The position numbers and the translations under genes are program-made. A stretch of 64,000 nt of DNA, taken from NCBI GenBank assembly GCA_037013685.1, contig CM072886.1, positions 73,931,859-73,995,858 on the forward strand, written 5' to 3'. Of this stretch, positions 61,001 to 64,000 are shown piece after piece. Positions within the stretch are counted from its first letter, which is position 1. Each line of letters begins with the position of its first letter. This stretch comes from Acridotheres tristis. Taxonomy: Eukaryota; Chordata; Aves; Passeriformes; Sturnidae. The notes under the pieces are model-generated. The model was not told the DNA's origin and made no database searches. It saw only the letters and a program-made list of their open reading frames with translations.

Positions 61001-64000
61001 AAATTGATAATTCCTTATAACCACTATGTAACTTACATATTAAACAATTGATTCAAGCTTTTGGACTATACTCCCCAAAAATTATTTCTATCATTGGATT
61101 ATTTTTTTGGCAATAGTTTCAAATTAGTAGACTGAATATTAGCATAACAATTCTTCATTAGTTATGATACATAATCATTGGTTATGATACATGAAACTGA
61201 TCATGTGGAACTGGTTTTTCACATAAACTCTCAGAGTTACAGAAAGCTACACTGTCTAATATGTGAATGCATTGGCAAAGTCAGATTTTTCACAAAAAGA
61301 GGACGTGATAAACGTGGGATCTTTCATGCACAACAATAAGATTAAAGCAGTTACTCGGGAGTTTAATTAGTTCTCCTCAGCCCATTGGAATATGGGAACT
61401 CCATATTGTATGGAAGAAACTCTTCTTTCTAAACTGGAGGAATTTCCAGAACTGAGCATTTTCTTCCCCTCTTGGTAAAACTATGCTACCATACAATGAG
61501 GATTTAAGATCTTCAAAGAAGATTAAGTGTTATCCTTGCCTCAGTATTAGGACACACATCTGAGTGTGTGTGGCTCCAAATAACTGCTTCTATAATTATT
61601 TCTACATTATGTTGTTAAACAGAATATACTCTCTCTTGCAACAAGTATTCTCTATGCAACAACCAGAACACTTTGAAGGCAAAACTGTGGGCTTGACTAT
61701 CTTTAGATAATAAAAGTAAACTGGCATTTCCCATTTCCTGAACCCTTGCTCCAATAAGAGGGATATTAATGTCTTTGGAATTATTCTCTGACATGCAATG
61801 GGGAGGTTTATTTTTAGAGAGCTATATGACAACAATACCTTATCAGTAGGGAAAAAAAAAAAAAAAAAAAAACCCAGCAAATTATGATACTGAATATTTT
61901 AGGGTACAAAAATTATACCAATATAATAAACATCGTTTTCCCTTTAGGGAGGTGGAAGGAGAATGGCTTCAAAAACACAGTCTGCTAGCTCACCTCAGGG
62001 GGTGATAGAGTTCTGGCTCAGGAACTGCCAGCTCTGGGGAAGCTACATCATGTGGATTATCCTTAACTAGGGTAGGATCAAACTCAAAATGGTTTTTGTT
62101 TCTGCTCGTTTTCCATTAAAGTACTAGTGACCCTTGGATATCCACAATCTCTGCAGCACTGGGAAATACATCTTTCTAGGTGTGGATTTTGGAATCCACA
62201 GAAGAGAACCAGACATTTTTAAGGATGGTTGTGTTATATATAATGAGGCCGTAAGCCCTCACTCAGAGCAGAGGGTTAAAGACTGGAAGGAGCCTTTCCA
62301 CAGCTTTACAAGCCCATCCCAGATCATGCTTGACCTGCATCACGCACATGGTGACAAAGCCTAGCTTTTTTTTCCCCACACAATGTCCCAGCCCTTCTGC
62401 AGGGCACAGAGCCACATCCAGGAAAGGCACGAATACATCTCACTGCTGTGATAAATCACACTTCCCTAGTTTTAGGAGCATATGCATCAGATGCTGCTAT
62501 TTATTAGGCTGATTATCAGTAGCTGTTGTAGGTTTAATATATTGAGTATATGCTTATATATTTACATTATACTTTCTTTTGGCTATTACACTGTAGTCAA
62601 AACACCAGTGAGAAAATATGAACTGTTGTCTTATGATTCTTCCTAAACAGACATAAATCAGTGTCTTTACAACCCGGGTCAGGATAAAAATTTAAATACC
62701 TTGGTAATTAAATTTTACAAGAATGTTACAATACACTGTCTCTTGTGTTTGAGTTCTGTTGTTTGGGTTTTTTGTTTGCTTGTTTGTTTGGTTGGTTTTT
62801 TGTTTATTTTGTTTTGTTTTGTTTTTTCCTGAGAAAACATTAAATACTAAGAAGAAAGAGAGATAAATTCTATATCAGTGTTTTTTTCCTTTAAGAATCA
62901 TGCTATTGTGATCCACTGCAATGCAATACATTGACAACTGCCAGAAAGCTGAAAAAAGTACAAAGAAAATTCAGGGGAGGAGATTCTTGCACAGTAGAAC
63001 TATGGTGACAGATTAGGAAAAAATGATCAAATAACATTTGCAGCTGTTTGACTGAAGGCCATTATGCATTTAGCTTAAGTCCTTTGATGCTAACCTGGGT
63101 TATTTCTTAATGGTTGTTTTGCTGATGAGAAGTAATGATGATGCTATTACTATCAGACCTGAAAAGCTTTCGGTAAATGATGGTGTAATCTTCAAGTATG
63201 GAGAAATAACAATAAAAAAACCTTCTCTGTAAGTAGAAAACAAACAAAAAAGCACCTAACATCTTTGTAAGTAAAAATCAAACAACTTTTGAGCCTTAAA
63301 AAATAAAACTAATCTAATCACGTAAGAGGAACTGTAAATGTGTGCTGTATTTCAGTCAATATGACTGATTACCTGTCACTTAGCTCTCATTCCTTCCTGC
63401 TGTGCACTTTGGAACCATCTTTGTTTTAGAAACTAAGAGGCAGCATGTATGAATTGTTAGCTCACCTCTAACATTTTCCTGAATGATTTTGGGGCCAAGT
63501 AATTAGCCCTGTCAGTTATTTCAGCTTAAAAGCTTTCAACAGCGTCATCAGTCATTTATTTTTATGATCCTCACTGATGCCACTCAACATGAAACAAAAA
63601 GACCTGACTAAGACATATTTATTGCTACCAGTTTTTCTATACATGAAAATATCCCAACTTGCATGCAATATATGTGACTAAAATCAGCAAAGGAGGGAGC
63701 TAGTTGCAGTCTAGTTTTGTACTGCAGTTTGAGGAAAGTGAGGGCTTTCTCCTTTGGTACATCCTGAAAGGAGCAAACTTAGAAAACACATTTAAAATAG
63801 ATTTATGTAAGTAGAAGAAAGATTTTTGTTGGCAGAGAAGTCACATCAACAATATTTGACAGAACTATTTGCACAGCGTAACCAGCTGCTGCAAAAGTTT
63901 GTCTGAGGTGCTTGTTCCATCATTCCTGGAAGCTGAAGAGAACAAGGTTTTCAGGACCTTTGGGAGTAAAAGGCTATTACTCAGACCTGTTTCAATATAC
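49055..64000 (+). other. CDH12: 5' part of the downstream intron (incomplete)
   Basis: About 15 kb follow the second exon, starting at a gtatgt donor. I recognise no EC3 exon, so the intron continues past the window. It is strikingly poor in interspersed repeats compared with the upstream intron: no CR1 or LTR was recognised. Visible low-complexity items are T/G tracts at 49183-49212 and 62757-62828, poly(A) runs at 50810-50826, 54181-54197 and 61853-61871, and an AATTT-rich palindromic stretch near 60069-60106. The segment around 58980-59130 is rich in TAAT/ATTA-type motifs. Confidence 0.65.
62757..62828 (+). repeat. T/G-only tract
   Basis: Reiterated tttg, ggttgg and ttttg units contain almost no A or C. 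It lies in the downstream intron. Confidence 0.92.

Noticed and set aside
49055..64000. Search for the next cadherin exon (about 188 bp, start of EC3)
   Set aside because: Reading the downstream sequence turned up no EC3-like segment with flanking splice sites, so it is taken to lie beyond the window.

Overview
The window reads as vertebrate nuclear DNA, almost certainly from a bird. It is AT-rich and CpG-poor, carries long introns and no dense coding, and its interspersed repeats are avian. These are four 5'-truncated CR1 LINEs ending in the typical attctgtgatt-like 3' tail, an ERVL-type LTR of the family common in birds, and an ERVK-like solo LTR with a 6-bp target duplication. I see no Alu, L1 or B1/B2 sequence. 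The exact bird lineage cannot be fixed from this window.

The only convincing protein-coding content is two exons on the + strand, 42040-42159 (120 bp) and 48887-49054 (168 bp). They splice in frame and together encode extracellular cadherin repeat 2 (EC2) of a type II classical cadherin. Lengths, phases and residues match that family, and the residues fit cadherin-12 (CDH12) best. Everything else is intron: 1-42039 (upstream, incomplete), 42160-48886 (6,727 bp, complete) and 49055-64000 (downstream, incomplete).

Layout: 1-2109 unique intron; 2110-3238 CR1 (+); 3711-4033 a degenerate minisatellite of about 52 bp per unit; 4067-9971 mostly featureless; 9972-10060 and 11731-11871 T/G and G-run tracts; 17963-18723 an ERVL LTR with an inverted copy of its own 5' end, flanked by a GAACT duplication; 19151-19361 a pure (GAAG)n array; 22855-23489 CR1 (+); 25431-25603 a minus-strand coding-like segment behind a good splice acceptor; 26165-26950 CR1 (-); 28951-29058 (TTTTC)n; 34228-34591 solo LTR (-); 34977-35032 (CA)n plus poly(A); 42040-42159 exon; 46215-47360 CR1 (+); 48887-49054 exon; 49055-64000 downstream intron.

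I found no RNA gene, promoter, CpG island, CRISPR array or second intact gene, and no credible new biological system. The most unusual structures are the inverted-end LTR insertion, the minisatellite, the G-run tract and the recurring T/G-only (A/C-only) tracts.
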